Positions 17,447-27,157 of a DNA stretch of 64,000 nucleotides are shown piece by piece. The stretch covers positions 1 to 64,000 of the forward strand of contig QCTJ01000004.1 in assembly GCA_003211205.1 (NCBI GenBank). Reading direction: 5' to 3'. A program made the translations under genes and the position numbers. This stretch comes from Synechococcus sp. AG-673-F03 (GTDB lineage: Bacteria; Cyanobacteriota; Cyanobacteriia; PCC-6307; Cyanobiaceae). The stretch's first letter is position 1. Each line of letters begins with the position of its first letter. A model generated the notes under the pieces. The model was given only the letters and a program-made list of their open reading frames with translations, ran no database searches and was not told the DNA's origin.

Positions 17447-18424
17447 ATGGCTGACATTCCATCCATTGGCTCTGGGTCCAGCCCATCGCTGGTGTCTCCC
17501 TCGGATGACCGGGGTTATCTGCTCACCGAACAGGTGAATCCAGCGAGTGATCAACTTGATCAGCTCTCCACCGATGCACTGGTCGAGCTGTTCATTGACG
17601 AGGATCGAAGGCCCCAAGAAGCTGTGTTTGGTGCCAGAAGGGCTCTCAGCCAGGCGGTCGATGCGATTGCCGAACGACTTCAGCTGAACGGTCGATTGTT
17701 TTATCTGGGTGCAGGGACCTCAGGTCGGCTCGGTGTTCTGGATGCTGCTGAATGTCCACCCACTTTTTGCAGCCCACCGGAGCTGGTTCAGGGCATTCTT
17801 GCCGGGGGTGCGCCGGCGCTGTTGCGGAGTTCCGAGGGTCTCGAAGATCTTGAATCTGCTGCGGTCACTGATCTTCAGGAACGTGGTTTTTGCGGGGAGG
17901 ATTGTTTGGTTGGTATCGCTGCGGGAGGGACGACTCCTTATGTTCGCGGTGGGCTCAGCTATGCCAAGCAGCTCGGAGCACTCACGATTGCCATGGCTTG
18001 TGTTCCCTCGGAGCAGGCACCTCTTCCTTGCGCGATCGACGTTCGTCTGCTCACAGGGCCTGAGCTGTTGACAGGTTCAACCCGCCTGAAGGCTGGAACG
18101 GCCACAAAAATGGCACTCAATATCCTCTCAACAGGGGTGATGGTGCGGCTTGGCAAGGTCTACGGCAACCGGATGGTTGACGTTGCTGCCAGCAACAGCA
18201 AGCTTGTTGATCGCTCAATTCGGATGCTCAGGGACCTTCTCGGTATGAAACGCGAAGTCGCTCTTGTTCTGTTGGAACGCGCCCAGGGATCGGTGAAACG
18301 TGCCCTGCTAATGGGCAGCTGTGATCTGGGGGCGAATGAAGCTGATGCCCTGCTTGAAGCTCATGCCGCTGATCTGAGATCAGCGCTGGCCAGTCAGGGC
18401 AAGTCACTCCCTGTTCAGGGTTGA
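17447..18424 (+). CDS. murQ: N-acetylmuramic acid 6-phosphate etherase MurQ
   Basis: Cleaves the lactyl ether of N-acetylmuramic acid 6-phosphate, a peptidoglycan-recycling step giving GlcNAc-6-phosphate and lactate. The SIS domain is clear: GRLFYLGAGTSGRLGVLDAAECPPTF with glutamate, then GIAAGGTTPYVRGGL and TGSTRLKAGTATKMALN. 325 residues, slightly longer than usual through an N-terminal serine/proline-rich lead. No anmK or other recycling genes adjoin, though an amidase and a transglycosylase-like gene lie within 9 kb. Its last 10 bases overlap the convergent mtnP. Confidence 0.94.
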   Translation: MADIPSIGSGSSPSLVSPSDDRGYLLTEQVNPASDQLDQLSTDALVELFIDEDRRPQEAVFGARRALSQAVDAIAERLQLNGRLFYLGAGTSGRLGVLDAAECPPTFCSPPELVQGILAGGAPALLRSSEGLEDLESAAVTDLQERGFCGEDCLVGIAAGGTTPYVRGGLSYAKQLGALTIAMACVPSEQAPLPCAIDVRLLTGPELLTGSTRLKAGTATKMALNILSTGVMVRLGKVYGNRMVDVAASNSKLVDRSIRMLRDLLGMKREVALVLLERAQGSVKRALLMGSCDLGANEADALLEAHAADLRSALASQGKSLPVQG

Positions 18425-19329
18425 ACGCTTCCCCAGTAAGGACTGGTGAACAGGTCGAGGCGCTGACGTGTTGCAGCAGGAACCGCATCAGGAGCCGTCA
18501 TCAGCGCATGCTCCAGTGCACGGTGCGCTGGCGATTCGGGTCGCTCTTTGGTGAAGTGGCCCATCAACCGTTCCAGAATCGGGCCGGTTGCCGTTGCATT
18601 GGCTTTGAGGTTGCCGACCACCATCTCCACGGTGACGGCGTCATGGTCGTCATGCCAGCAGTCGAAGTCAGTCACCATGCTCAAAGAGGCATAGGCGATT
18701 TCCGCTTCTCTCGCCAAGCGTGCTTCGGTGTGGTTGGTCATGCCAATCACATCGCAACCCCAGCTTCGGTAGAGCTCGCTTTCTGCACGGGTTGAAAACG
18801 CTGGACCCTCCATGCAGAGATAGGTTCCACCACGATGCAGATGGTGACCCACGGGCATGGCTGCCGCTGCTGACGTTGCAAGCCATTCACTGAGGGTGGG
18901 GCAGAACGGATCAGCCAAGCTGACGTGTGCAACGCATCCATTTCCGAAAAATGACTGAGGGCGTCGCCTGGTCCGGTCGATGAATTGAAGCGGCACCACC
19001 ATGTCGCGTGGTCTCAGGTGTTCCCTCAGTGATCCCACGGCAGACACTGAAATCAGCCAGCGCACGCCGAGGCTTCGCATGGCCCAGATGTTGGCCTGAT
19101 AGGGAACTTCGCTGGGAAGCAGATGGTGCTGACTTCCATGACGAGCCAGAAAAACCACCTCAACACCATTGAGTGTTCCGACTCTCAGTGCATCCGATGG
19201 CTTGCCAAATGGAGTGTCGGTCTGCACCTCACGTACCGATTCCAGGTTGTTGATGGAATACAGACCGCTGCCACCGATTACTCCCACTCGGGCGGAATCA
19301 AGCTCTGGAGCTGAGGCTGTTTGACTCAT
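18415..19329 (-). CDS. mtnP: S-methyl-5'-thioadenosine phosphorylase MtnP
   Basis: Phosphorolyses methylthioadenosine to adenine and methylthioribose-1-phosphate in methionine salvage. Motifs: [11 protein letters not shown] near residue 16, [20 protein letters not shown], the SAVGSLRE loop, [17 protein letters not shown] and [16 protein letters not shown]. These fit family 2 purine nucleoside phosphorylases of the MTAP group. 304 residues; about 25 C-terminal residues go beyond the core fold. Confidence 0.94.
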   Translation of the reverse strand: MSQTASAPELDSARVGVIGGSGLYSINNLESVREVQTDTPFGKPSDALRVGTLNGVEVVFLARHGSQHHLLPSEVPYQANIWAMRSLGVRWLISVSAVGSLREHLRPRDMVVPLQFIDRTRRRPQSFFGNGCVAHVSLADPFCPTLSEWLATSAAAAMPVGHHLHRGGTYLCMEGPAFSTRAESELYRSWGCDVIGMTNHTEARLAREAEIAYASLSMVTDFDCWHDDHDAVTVEMVVGNLKANATATGPILERLMGHFTKERPESPAHRALEHALMTAPDAVPAATRQRLDLFTSPYWGSVQP

Positions 19330-19390
19330 GGCGTGGTTGAGGTCGGCCTACACAGCCACCTGCCTAGCATGGTGTTTTCGGATTGACGCC

Positions 19391-19834
19391 TTGACGACCG
19401 TTCTCATGTCCACGGACGCCGGCGATATCAAGTTGGAGATGTTCGAACAGGACGCTCCCAACACCGTTGCCAATTTCGTCAAGCTCGCGCGTGATGGCTT
19501 CTATGACGGGCTTGCCTTCCACCGGGTGATCGACGGTTTCATGTCTCAGGGTGGATGCCCCAATAGCCGTGAGGGTTCACGAGGAACCCCTGGCACAGGC
19601 GGTCCTGGTTACATGATCGATTGCGAGATCAACAGCAAAAAACACGTTCCAGGTGCCCTGTCGATGGCTCACGCTGGTCGCAATACAGGAGGCAGCCAGT
19701 TTTTCATCGTTCATGACGCTCAGCCTCACTTGGATGGTGTTCACACCGTCTTTGGATTGACCGGTGATATGGACGTGGTCATGGCCATCAAGAACGGCAC
19801 ATGCATCCAAAAGGTCACCGTTCAGGACCAGTGA
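19391..19834 (+). CDS. Cyclophilin-type peptidyl-prolyl cis-trans isomerase
   Basis: About 147 residues covering a complete bacterial cyclophilin: [32 protein letters not shown], then [20 protein letters not shown] with the catalytic and proline-pocket residues, and LDGVHTVFG. No signal peptide, so cytoplasmic. Start is uncertain: TTG 19391 gives the family-like [12 protein letters not shown], while ATG 19406 gives MSTDAGD. A longer frame back to 19328 overlaps mtnP and looks spurious. The 3' end overlaps ribBA by 13 bases. Confidence 0.93.
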   Translation: MTTVLMSTDAGDIKLEMFEQDAPNTVANFVKLARDGFYDGLAFHRVIDGFMSQGGCPNSREGSRGTPGTGGPGYMIDCEINSKKHVPGALSMAHAGRNTGGSQFFIVHDAQPHLDGVHTVFGLTGDMDVVMAIKNGTCIQKVTVQDQ

Positions 19835-21435
19835 ATCAAGGCGGCCTGGTTTCCTTCTGGGAACCAGGTTATGTCCTGTGACGCATCGGCCAATGAGCTG
19901 CGTTTGAGCTCCTTGCGTTCCAGTGTTTGGGGAGGGTGCGTGATCTGCTGTTCGTTCACGGTATGGAGGAGGCCGAGTCTTGAGGTTTCCGTCCAACCCG
20001 CCATGGTGATCAACATCGTCTTGATGGAGGCCGAGTCGGGCTCTGAGAGCTGCAGCGACCAGACGAAGCGTGGTCGTTCCCATAAGGCCAGAAGGCGTGG
20101 CCCTTGTTCGGCCTTCAACTGAAGGCCACTTGTCTCGCTGAGCTGTTCCACACGATGCAGCAGATCAGAAAGAACCCCGTCATCGGTGGAGTTGCTGTCG
20201 AGACAGAGAACCCAATGAGAGCTGAGTTCGATGGCATCCAGCAAATGCCCCAGCTTTTCTTTTTTGGTGGCCAGATATCTGGCATTGAAATCACCAATCG
20301 GTGGTTTCATCGGCACTCGATTCACCACCTCAAGGCCATAGCCACCAAGGCCGGCGATTTTTCTGGGGTTGTTGGTGAGCAGATTCAACCGGTGAATTCC
20401 AAGGTCGCTGAGAATCTGTGCGCCGACTCCGTAATTACGCAGGTCAGGTGCGAATCCGAGCTTCTCGTTGGCTTCAACTGTGTCGAGACCTCCCTCCTGC
20501 AGGCTGTAGGCCTTGAACTTGTTGATCAGACCGATGCCCCGTCCTTCCTGGCGCAGATAGACAACAACGCCTTCTCCTTCTTTTTCAATGTGCTTCATCG
20601 CAGTGTGCAGCTGGGCACGGCAGTCGCAACGCATGGATCCGAAGGCATCACCCGTGAGGCATTCGGAATGCATCCGCACCAGCACCGGTTCGCTCAGGTT
20701 GTTGGGATCGCCTTTGACCAGTGCGACATGCTCACTGCCGTCCAGCTCATTGGAATAACCAATGGCGAGGAATGATCCGAATTCCGTTGGTAGTGAGCAT
20801 TGAGCCGATCGCACCACAAAGCGTTCGTTATCGAGGCGATAGCGAATGAGGTCTTCGATGCTGATCAGCTTCAGCCCGCGTTCACGCGCATAGATCTTCA
20901 GCTCCGGAAGCCGTGCCATTGAGCCATCCGGATTCTGAATCTCACAGATGACACCGGATGGATAGAGGCCCGACATCTGGGCGAGATCCACTGCCGCTTC
21001 GGTGTGTCCTGCTCGCTTAAGAACACCTCCTGGCCGAGCTCTGAGCGGGAAAATATGTCCGGGTCGCCTCAGATCCGATGGTTTGGAACCCGGTTGGATC
21101 GCCACCTGGATCGTGCGCGAACGGTCGTCCGCTGAGATCCCTGTGGAGACACCATTCTCAGGGCCCGCATCAATGCTGACCGTGAAAGCTGTCTGATTGG
21201 AATCGGTGTTGCGATCGACCATGAGCGGCAGATCAAGCGCATCCAGCCGTTCTCCCTCCATGGCGAGACAGATCAGACCACGCGCGTCCGTGGCCATGAA
21301 GTTGATCTGTTCAGGAGTGGCGAACTGTGCTGCACAGATCAGATCCCCTTCGTTTTCCCGGCGTTCATCGTCCACAACCACGATGCACTCTCCATTTCGG
21401 ATGGCCGCGAGTGCCTCTGGAATGGAATCGAACAT
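19822..21435 (-). CDS. ribBA: Bifunctional riboflavin enzyme RibBA (DHBP synthase / GTP cyclohydrolase II) with C-terminal extension
   Basis: Catalyses both entry steps of riboflavin synthesis. Residues 1-200 are 3,4-dihydroxy-2-butanone-4-phosphate synthase ([43 protein letters not shown]). Residues about 205-400 are GTP cyclohydrolase II with zinc ligands in [15 protein letters not shown], the [12 protein letters not shown] loop, and [16 protein letters not shown] further segment of about 130 residues ([15 protein letters not shown]... to the end) is not part of either enzyme; its function is unknown. 537 residues against roughly 400 for the usual protein. Confidence 0.95.
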   Translation of the reverse strand: MFDSIPEALAAIRNGECIVVVDDERRENEGDLICAAQFATPEQINFMATDARGLICLAMEGERLDALDLPLMVDRNTDSNQTAFTVSIDAGPENGVSTGISADDRSRTIQVAIQPGSKPSDLRRPGHIFPLRARPGGVLKRAGHTEAAVDLAQMSGLYPSGVICEIQNPDGSMARLPELKIYARERGLKLISIEDLIRYRLDNERFVVRSAQCSLPTEFGSFLAIGYSNELDGSEHVALVKGDPNNLSEPVLVRMHSECLTGDAFGSMRCDCRAQLHTAMKHIEKEGEGVVVYLRQEGRGIGLINKFKAYSLQEGGLDTVEANEKLGFAPDLRNYGVGAQILSDLGIHRLNLLTNNPRKIAGLGGYGLEVVNRVPMKPPIGDFNARYLATKKEKLGHLLDAIELSSHWVLCLDSNSTDDGVLSDLLHRVEQLSETSGLQLKAEQGPRLLALWERPRFVWSLQLSEPDSASIKTMLITMAGWTETSRLGLLHTVNEQQITHPPQTLERKELKRSSLADASQDITWFPEGNQAALIHWS

Positions 21436-21544
21436 GGGAGTAGCACCCTCGGTATGAGCAACGGAATCGGGCAGCGTTCCAGGTGTCCTTCAATCTTTAC
21501 CCATTATCGACGTCGGTACGATCGATCGATGTGCCATCGCCGGA

Positions 21545-22609
21545 ATGGGGATTCAACGGGTTGCTGTGGTGGGTGCCTCCGGGTACGGAGGTCTGCAGAC
21601 CCTTCGCCTCCTGAACGCTCACACAGGGTTTGACATCACCTACCTGGGAGGTGAGCGATCCGCAGGTCGCTGCTGGAGCGAGATCTGCCCGTTCCTGCCA
21701 CTTGGTGAAGACCTCACCGTGGACAGTCCGGATCCGGATCGCATCGCAGCAGCAGCTGATGTCGCGGTATTGAGTCTCCCTAACGGTCTGGCGAGTCAGC
21801 TTGTGCCTCCTCTGCTCGATCAGGGCGTCAGGGTGGTGGATCTCTCCGCTGATTACCGTTACCGCAGCCTTGATCACTGGGCTTCGGTTTATGTGCATGA
21901 GGCCAGAACCCATCAGCGCACTGACGCTGATCTCTGTCAAGAGGCGGTGTATGGACTTCCTGAATGGCATGGCCCTGAGATCGCCGAGGCCAGGCTTGTG
22001 GCGGCTCCGGGATGTTTTCCCACCACAAGCCTTCTGCCCTTGTTGCCATTCCTCAAACAGGGGCTCATTGAGACCGAAGGTTTGATCATCGATGCCAAAA
22101 CCGGTACCTCCGGAGGCGGTCGGGCTGCCAAAGAAAATCTGCTCCTGGCCGAAGCATCAGAGTCGATCAGCCCTTATGGCGTGGTGGGGCATCGCCATAC
22201 ATCGGAAATCGAACAGCTCGCCAGCAGCGTGGCGGGATGCCCCATTCAGATTCAGTTCACTCCTCATCTCGTGCCGATGGTCAGGGGCCTTCTCTCGACG
22301 GTTTACGCACGATTGAGGGATCCCGGCCTCACCGCTGAAGACTGCACAACGGTTCTGAAAGCGGTGTATCGCCACCACCCCTGCGTCCGCGTGTTGCCTG
22401 TTGGAACCTATCCAGCCACCAAATGGGCCAAGCACACGAATCAGGCTCTTCTGTCCGTGCAGGTGGATGGGCGTACAGGTCGTCTGGTATTAATGAGCGC
22501 CGTCGACAACCTGATGAAAGGACAGGCTGGTCAAGGGGTGCAGTGTCTGAATCTGATGGCGGGACTACCGGTCAGTGAAGGTCTCCCACTAGCGCCCTTC
22601 TATCCCTGA
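21545..22609 (+). CDS. argC: N-acetyl-gamma-glutamyl-phosphate reductase ArgC
   Basis: NADPH-dependent reductase of the third arginine-synthesis step. The Rossmann start is VAVVGASGYGGLQTLRLLNA, the catalytic cysteine lies in LVAAPGCFPTTSLLPL, and the C-terminal part includes GTSGGGRAAKENLL, HRHTSEIEQ and FTPHLVPMVRGLL. 354 residues, normal for the family. Starts at ATG 21545, about 110 bases from divergent ribBA. The last 10 bases overlap purN. Confidence 0.96.
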   Translation: MGIQRVAVVGASGYGGLQTLRLLNAHTGFDITYLGGERSAGRCWSEICPFLPLGEDLTVDSPDPDRIAAAADVAVLSLPNGLASQLVPPLLDQGVRVVDLSADYRYRSLDHWASVYVHEARTHQRTDADLCQEAVYGLPEWHGPEIAEARLVAAPGCFPTTSLLPLLPFLKQGLIETEGLIIDAKTGTSGGGRAAKENLLLAEASESISPYGVVGHRHTSEIEQLASSVAGCPIQIQFTPHLVPMVRGLLSTVYARLRDPGLTAEDCTTVLKAVYRHHPCVRVLPVGTYPATKWAKHTNQALLSVQVDGRTGRLVLMSAVDNLMKGQAGQGVQCLNLMAGLPVSEGLPLAPFYP

Positions 22610-23259
22610 GTTGTTGCTGCGGTTCTCCAGCGTTGACCGGCAAGGGCCGTCGCCCAGGGAAGCAAACGGTGTTCTTGCGCCTGTATACGGCTGCTCAGTC
22701 GCTCCCTGGTGTCATCACTGAGGATTGGGACGGCAGCCTGAGCCAGGATTGGGCCGGCATCCACATCGTTCAGCACTTCATGCACCGTGCAACCAGTCAC
22801 GGTCGCGCCTGAGCTCAAACACTGACCGATTGCATCCATGCCCTTAAAAGATGGGAGAAGGGAGGGATGGATATTGAGCAATCTGCCCGGGAAGGCATCG
22901 ATCAGCACCGGGGTCACGATGCGCATCCATCCGGCCATCACAACGGCTTCAACACCTTCGTTCTGGAACGTGCGCACCAATTCGTGATCCATCGCCTTTC
23001 TGCTTGAAAACAGGCGGTGGTCTCTGAGCTCACACTGGACCCCCAGGCGCTCGGCTCGCTCACTGGCTCCACAGCCTGCTTTGTTCACAACGAGGACACG
23101 GATCTGGGCATCCAGGTCGCCGCAGGCGATGGCGTTGTGCAGCGCTTCGAAATTGGTTCCTGTTCCTGAGGCCATCACCCCCAGTCGCAAGGGTGAATCA
23201 AAACGGGGCCATGTCCCGATCGCTGGAACGATCAACGCGGGATAACACTCGCTGTCCAT
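22600..23259 (-). CDS. purN: Phosphoribosylglycinamide formyltransferase PurN
   Basis: Formyl-tetrahydrofolate-dependent GAR transformylase of purine synthesis. Signatures: LGVMASGTGTNFEALHNAI, VVMAGWMRIVTPVLIDAFPGRLLNIHPSLLPSFKG with catalytic N and H, and GCTVHEVLNDVDAGPIL. ATG 23259 gives about 219 residues with an 18-residue lead before the fold; an open frame to 23490 runs across the divergent ycf35 start and is not credible. Confidence 0.94.
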   Translation of the reverse strand: MDSECYPALIVPAIGTWPRFDSPLRLGVMASGTGTNFEALHNAIACGDLDAQIRVLVVNKAGCGASERAERLGVQCELRDHRLFSSRKAMDHELVRTFQNEGVEAVVMAGWMRIVTPVLIDAFPGRLLNIHPSLLPSFKGMDAIGQCLSSGATVTGCTVHEVLNDVDAGPILAQAAVPILSDDTRERLSSRIQAQEHRLLPWATALAGQRWRTAATTQG

Positions 23260-23295
23260 CTGGCTAGGATCAGATTGCGCGGGCATTCCGATTAC

Positions 23296-23637
23296 ATGTC
23301 CCATTTGACCATCCTGCCCACATTGGTGACCGATCTCGATCTGCTTGAGATCGCTCTCCGCAGCGAAGGATTCAAGGTCTTGCGAGCAGGGGTTGTGAGC
23401 TCCTTCGACAGTCATCAGTCGGTTGATCTTGCCGCCATGCATCCATCCGGTCTGCAGCTGGGCTGGAGACACAGTGACAACGAGCCTCATTTCGATCTGG
23501 TGGCGGACTTAGCCGCACCTGAGGGGTCCGGACAGACCGAACCCGCTCTGCGACGCGTCTTGCGTCGTTATGCCATCCATCAGGCCATGCGGCAGGCGGA
23601 GATTCTTGAAGCTGAGACGGTCACTACCGGCATCTGA
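23296..23637 (+). CDS. ycf35: Ycf35 / DUF1257 family protein
   Basis: A 113-residue protein found in cyanobacteria and red-algal plastids. It shows MSHLTILPTLVTDLDLLEIAL, a middle GVVSSFDSHQSVDLAAM, and RYAIHQAMRQAEI near the end, the pattern of DUF1257. Biochemical role is not established. ATG 23296 is the family start; a TTG-led extension to 23275 is unlikely. Its stop overlaps the start of the peptidase gene (TGATG). Only 36 bases separate it from divergent purN. Confidence 0.85.
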   Translation: MSHLTILPTLVTDLDLLEIALRSEGFKVLRAGVVSSFDSHQSVDLAAMHPSGLQLGWRHSDNEPHFDLVADLAAPEGSGQTEPALRRVLRRYAIHQAMRQAEILEAETVTTGI

Positions 23638-25334
23638 TGGCCGACGTTCACGTTTCGCTCGATCTCGGCACTCCCGCTTCACAGCTTCTCTGGGTCCAGC
23701 TTCGCTGGAGTCCCATTCAGGCTCGGCAAACCTGGACCCTGCCTGTTTGGACTCCGGGGTCATACACCGTTAGGGATCCTTCCCAGCATCTTCACAGCCT
23801 CAGCGTTGAGCAGGCTGGGCAAGCCCTCGTCCCCCGTCGCCGTTCACCGGAGACATGGGACTTGCAGTGCTGTGTTTCAGAACCGATCACGTTGCGCTAC
23901 GCCCTGGAAGCGAGGCAGCTGACCGTCCGCACCAATCATGTGGATCCCGTGTTTGCGTCACTCTGCCTTTCCGCAGTCGTGATGTTGGTGGAGGGTCAAC
24001 GCTGGAATCCACACGTTTTGGAGGTGTTGGTTCCTCGCTCTTGGTCTGTGGTCTGCCCGTTGCCAAGAAACAACAACTCTTTTTGGGCCGAAGACTTCGA
24101 CCATCTTGTGGACGCACCGGTCCATGCCGGTGAGCTTCATGTCGAGATGCTGAACGTCAGGACGGTGTCTCATGTGCTGGTGTTGATCGGCTCTCCGCCT
24201 TCGGGATGGTCGACAACGCTGCCCGCGGAGATCGAATCCATCTGCTCATCGGTGTGCGATCTGATGGGTTCCGACCCGCCTTCGCGAGAGCCTTATCAGC
24301 TGGTCTTGCAACTGTTGGATCAGGGTTACGGAGGGTTGGAGCACGACAACTCTTCGGTGATGCAGTTCCCCTGGACTCGCTTACTGGAAGAGGGAGGAAC
24401 CCGCAGTCTGTTGCAGTTGATCGGTCATGAATATCTTCATCAGTGGAACGTTCGACGACTCCGACCGAGTGAATATGTTCCTTACCGTTACGACCGGCCC
24501 GTGATCAGTGAGGGCCTTTGGTTTGCTGAAGGCATCACCAGCTATTTCGACCTGGCCTTGCCTCTGCTCTCCGGTTTTTCCAGTCGTCTGGATCTGCTCG
24601 AAGATCTGGCTGCGGATCTTTCTCACGTGCTGTTGAATCCAGGCACCGGCATTCAGTCCCTGGCTGACAGCTCGCGGGAGGCCTGGGTGCGGCTTTACAA
24701 GCAGTCCCCCGCCAATGCCCGGAGTCAGATCAGTTATTACCGGCTGGGAACCGCATTGGCCTTTTGCCTCGATGTGCGCTTGCGTCAGGTCGGTGGTTCT
24801 CTGGCTGAAACCCTGCGTTTGTTGTGGGCCCGACTTGGCATCCATGGGAGGGGTTATACCCGCCACGATTTGATGGAGGTCATCTCAGCCCACTCCGCTG
24901 AACTGGCCACACAACTGCCAACTTGGCTCGACGACTGTGACTCGATCCCGGTCGTGTCCTGTCTGAAAGCCCTTGGTCTTGAGCTCGAGCCTGTGATGGC
25001 AGCTCATCCCGATGCGGGATGGACCCTGCGTGAAGCGGATGGAAGTGTGTGGATTGATCGCACGGTGTCGTCTGGTTCCGCTGAATCCGCTGGTCTGGTT
25101 GCAGGTGATGAGTTGCTGTCACTCAGGAATTGGCGTTGCCGAAACCTGACACGCAGCCAGCAGCTGCTGCAAGGTTCGGAGCAATGTCAGGTGATCTACA
25201 GCCGTCGTGGCCGGATTGCCAGCACGGAGCTATTCCTGAAGAAGGCCGGGGTGGAACGCCACCGATTGGCCTGGGACCCTGGTGCTTCCAGGGAGGCTCG
25301 TTTGCTCCGCGATCAATGGTTCCAGATCATCTGA
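23637..25334 (+). CDS. M61-family (glycyl aminopeptidase-like) zinc metallopeptidase with PDZ domain
   Basis: About 565 residues. The N-terminal beta-rich domain resembles M61 enzymes (QTWTLPVWTPGSYTVRDPSQ). The zinc site is HEYLH at residues 264-268 with the third ligand glutamate in WFAEGITSYFD about 30 residues on. A PDZ-like domain closes the protein (IDRTVSSGSAESAGLVAGDELLSL). No signal peptide is seen, so probably cytoplasmic. M61 proteins cleave N-terminal glycine or alanine from peptides; the natural substrate in cyanobacteria is unknown. Coupled to ycf35 upstream; its end overlaps the amidase gene by 19 bases. Confidence 0.9.
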   Translation: MADVHVSLDLGTPASQLLWVQLRWSPIQARQTWTLPVWTPGSYTVRDPSQHLHSLSVEQAGQALVPRRRSPETWDLQCCVSEPITLRYALEARQLTVRTNHVDPVFASLCLSAVVMLVEGQRWNPHVLEVLVPRSWSVVCPLPRNNNSFWAEDFDHLVDAPVHAGELHVEMLNVRTVSHVLVLIGSPPSGWSTTLPAEIESICSSVCDLMGSDPPSREPYQLVLQLLDQGYGGLEHDNSSVMQFPWTRLLEEGGTRSLLQLIGHEYLHQWNVRRLRPSEYVPYRYDRPVISEGLWFAEGITSYFDLALPLLSGFSSRLDLLEDLAADLSHVLLNPGTGIQSLADSSREAWVRLYKQSPANARSQISYYRLGTALAFCLDVRLRQVGGSLAETLRLLWARLGIHGRGYTRHDLMEVISAHSAELATQLPTWLDDCDSIPVVSCLKALGLELEPVMAAHPDAGWTLREADGSVWIDRTVSSGSAESAGLVAGDELLSLRNWRCRNLTRSQQLLQGSEQCQVIYSRRGRIASTELFLKKAGVERHRLAWDPGASREARLLRDQWFQII

Positions 25335-26233
25335 ACCGTGTGTGGCTCAATTCTCTTGGCTTGCTGCGCCAGCCAGGAGCAGGAATTCTGCTCGCGACAA
25401 CATCCACGCTGGTGCTAGTGCTGTCGTTGGTTGGTTTCACCGCAGAAAAGTCCACTGATGGCGTCGCTCGCAAGCCTTCCCTCTTGGATTTGCTGGATGA
25501 AGTCGCTCGCGACTCCGATCCGGACAAGGTATTGCCTGGACAGCAACCTGATGCTCCAAATGGTGCGTCCTGGTCATCACCTCTTGCCCGGCAGTGTTCG
25601 GGGATTGATCAGTCGACGCGCAGTCGACTTCTCGCCAAGCGCAGCAAACTGCCTCAGCTGCGCCAATCCATTCCTGCTGATCCAACCAATTACGGAGATC
25701 GCTTCCGCAGCAACCCATGGGGCCAGGCCATCAACCCTGCTCCTCGGGTTGTGGTCCTCCATGAAACTGTCTATTCCCTCAGTTCGGCGGTGAACACATT
25801 TCTGACTCCCCATCCCCGTGATGAAGATCAAGTCAGCTATCACTCATTGGTCGGTCTGGATGGATCGATCGTGGATGTGGTGGATCCACTCAAGCGGGCC
25901 TATGGCGCTGGATACTCTGCGTTTCTCGGTGAGTGGGCCGTCACCAATTCAGAGTTCGATGGCTCTGTCAACAACTTTGCACTCCATCTCAGTCTTGAGA
26001 CACCGGATGATGGGCATGGCAGCCATGGCTACCACAGCGGTTACACGGCCGCTCAGTACGACGCCCTGGCTCTGGTTCTGGATGGATGGCTCGAACGCTT
26101 TGAGATCGATCCTGCTGCGATCACCACCCACCGGCATGTTGACCTGGGTGGAGCACGGGCTGATCCCCGCAGCTTCTCCTGGTCCGAACTCCAGAATCGC
26201 CTTGCTGCCCTAGGCAAGCTCTGCCAGGCGTAG
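25316..26233 (+). CDS. N-acetylmuramoyl-L-alanine amidase (Amidase_2 type), membrane-anchored or exported
   Basis: About 305 residues. An N-terminal hydrophobic segment (GILLATTSTLVLVLSLVGF, about residues 21-39) suggests a signal peptide or anchor. The zinc amidase domain follows: VVVLHETVYSLSSAVN, YHSLVGLDGSIVDVVDP, NNFALHLSLET and ITTHRHVDLGGARADPRSF. Histidine ligands typical of AmiD/AmpD-like enzymes are visible. It should cut the glycan-peptide bond of peptidoglycan in the periplasm. ATG 25316 is chosen; the frame is open to 25130 but that part lies in the peptidase gene. Convergent with the transglycosylase-like gene 17 bases away. Confidence 0.88.
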   Translation: MVPDHLNRVWLNSLGLLRQPGAGILLATTSTLVLVLSLVGFTAEKSTDGVARKPSLLDLLDEVARDSDPDKVLPGQQPDAPNGASWSSPLARQCSGIDQSTRSRLLAKRSKLPQLRQSIPADPTNYGDRFRSNPWGQAINPAPRVVVLHETVYSLSSAVNTFLTPHPRDEDQVSYHSLVGLDGSIVDVVDPLKRAYGAGYSAFLGEWAVTNSEFDGSVNNFALHLSLETPDDGHGSHGYHSGYTAAQYDALALVLDGWLERFEIDPAAITTHRHVDLGGARADPRSFSWSELQNRLAALGKLCQA

Positions 26234-26250
26234 GCAAAGGCGGCAGCTGT

Positions 26251-27072
26251 TCAGATCAAAGGAAGTGGTACCGGACGGATCGTGGAATAGATCAGTCCAT
26301 GAAGTGCAGGGTCTTGCATATAGCGCAGGACCCTGGCGGGATAATCCAATTTGCCGTTATGCAAGTAGGCCAGGGTGGCAATGGCTTTGGCATCGACATA
26401 GGAACGGCTTGCAATCAGGATTGCTTCTCGCTCCAGTCCGAGCTCACCTTTCAGTCGTGCCAGCTTCGCTGCCAGCAGCTCCACATTGGCATCTGGATCC
26501 ATCAGCAGGTCGCGGGCAGCTGCAATCTGCTGCGGGGAGGGATCGACAGGAAGCCGCCCTTGATGGATCAGTTCACTGATTCCGAGCTGCGCAGGACCAT
26601 GCGTCTCCACAAGACCTGAGTGAACGACGAACGGCAGATCTTCGCCTGGTTTGGAGTGCTGAATTTCGTCGAAGAGAATGGCCGTGATCAACATCGGATT
26701 GATCCTGTGGCGACCCGCTTCTCTTTGGATCACAGGTTTCAACCTGTGCAGTTTCGACAGGGTGTTGGCACGCAAAGGTTGGAGCTGATCCACCCCTCGG
26801 GTGAACAATTGAGCCAGTTGCGTCTGAGGTCCATGGACGCCAAACCGGCGTTGCAGATGTTCGAGCTCTTCGGCACTGAAATCGGTCGGATCGGGATCAC
26901 TCTCCTGAGACAGGGGTGAGGATGATTGCGCTAAATCGCTGTGGGGATTGATCCCACGCAGAGGAGGCCAACCCGTCATGGAAAAGGCAACAGCCGTGAT
27001 GGCCAGGGCTGTAAGGCTAGTGATCGCTCTCGGGACCATTGCGGAGCAGAAACTGAGCCTGTCAGGAAGCAT
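26251..27072 (-). CDS. Exported DUF1402-like protein with transglycosylase-type features
   Basis: 273 residues with an N-terminal hydrophobic segment (AITSLTALAITAVAFSM), likely a signal peptide. The core (VIQREAGRHRINPMLITAIL, FDEIQHSKPGEDLPF, HGPAQLGISELIHQG, ASRSYVDAKAIATLAYLHNG) resembles DUF1402 and, more distantly, lysozyme-like transglycosylases: an early glutamate, a GxAQLG-type turn and a late tyrosine-alanine segment. A role in peptidoglycan cleavage is inference, helped by the amidase gene next door. Otherwise unknown. Confidence 0.7.
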   Translation of the reverse strand: MLPDRLSFCSAMVPRAITSLTALAITAVAFSMTGWPPLRGINPHSDLAQSSSPLSQESDPDPTDFSAEELEHLQRRFGVHGPQTQLAQLFTRGVDQLQPLRANTLSKLHRLKPVIQREAGRHRINPMLITAILFDEIQHSKPGEDLPFVVHSGLVETHGPAQLGISELIHQGRLPVDPSPQQIAAARDLLMDPDANVELLAAKLARLKGELGLEREAILIASRSYVDAKAIATLAYLHNGKLDYPARVLRYMQDPALHGLIYSTIRPVPLPLI

Positions 27073-27157
27073 TGACGGAGATTAGCCGTGGTGTCTCAGT
27101 TCATGGGCATTCCGCAGGATCCTGGATAACTTCGGCACAGAGAGTTCTCTCCATTAG

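Noticed and set aside
19577-20083. Long minus-strand frame across the cyclophilin gene
   Set aside because: It is the antisense shadow of the cyclophilin and ribBA genes and has no protein features.
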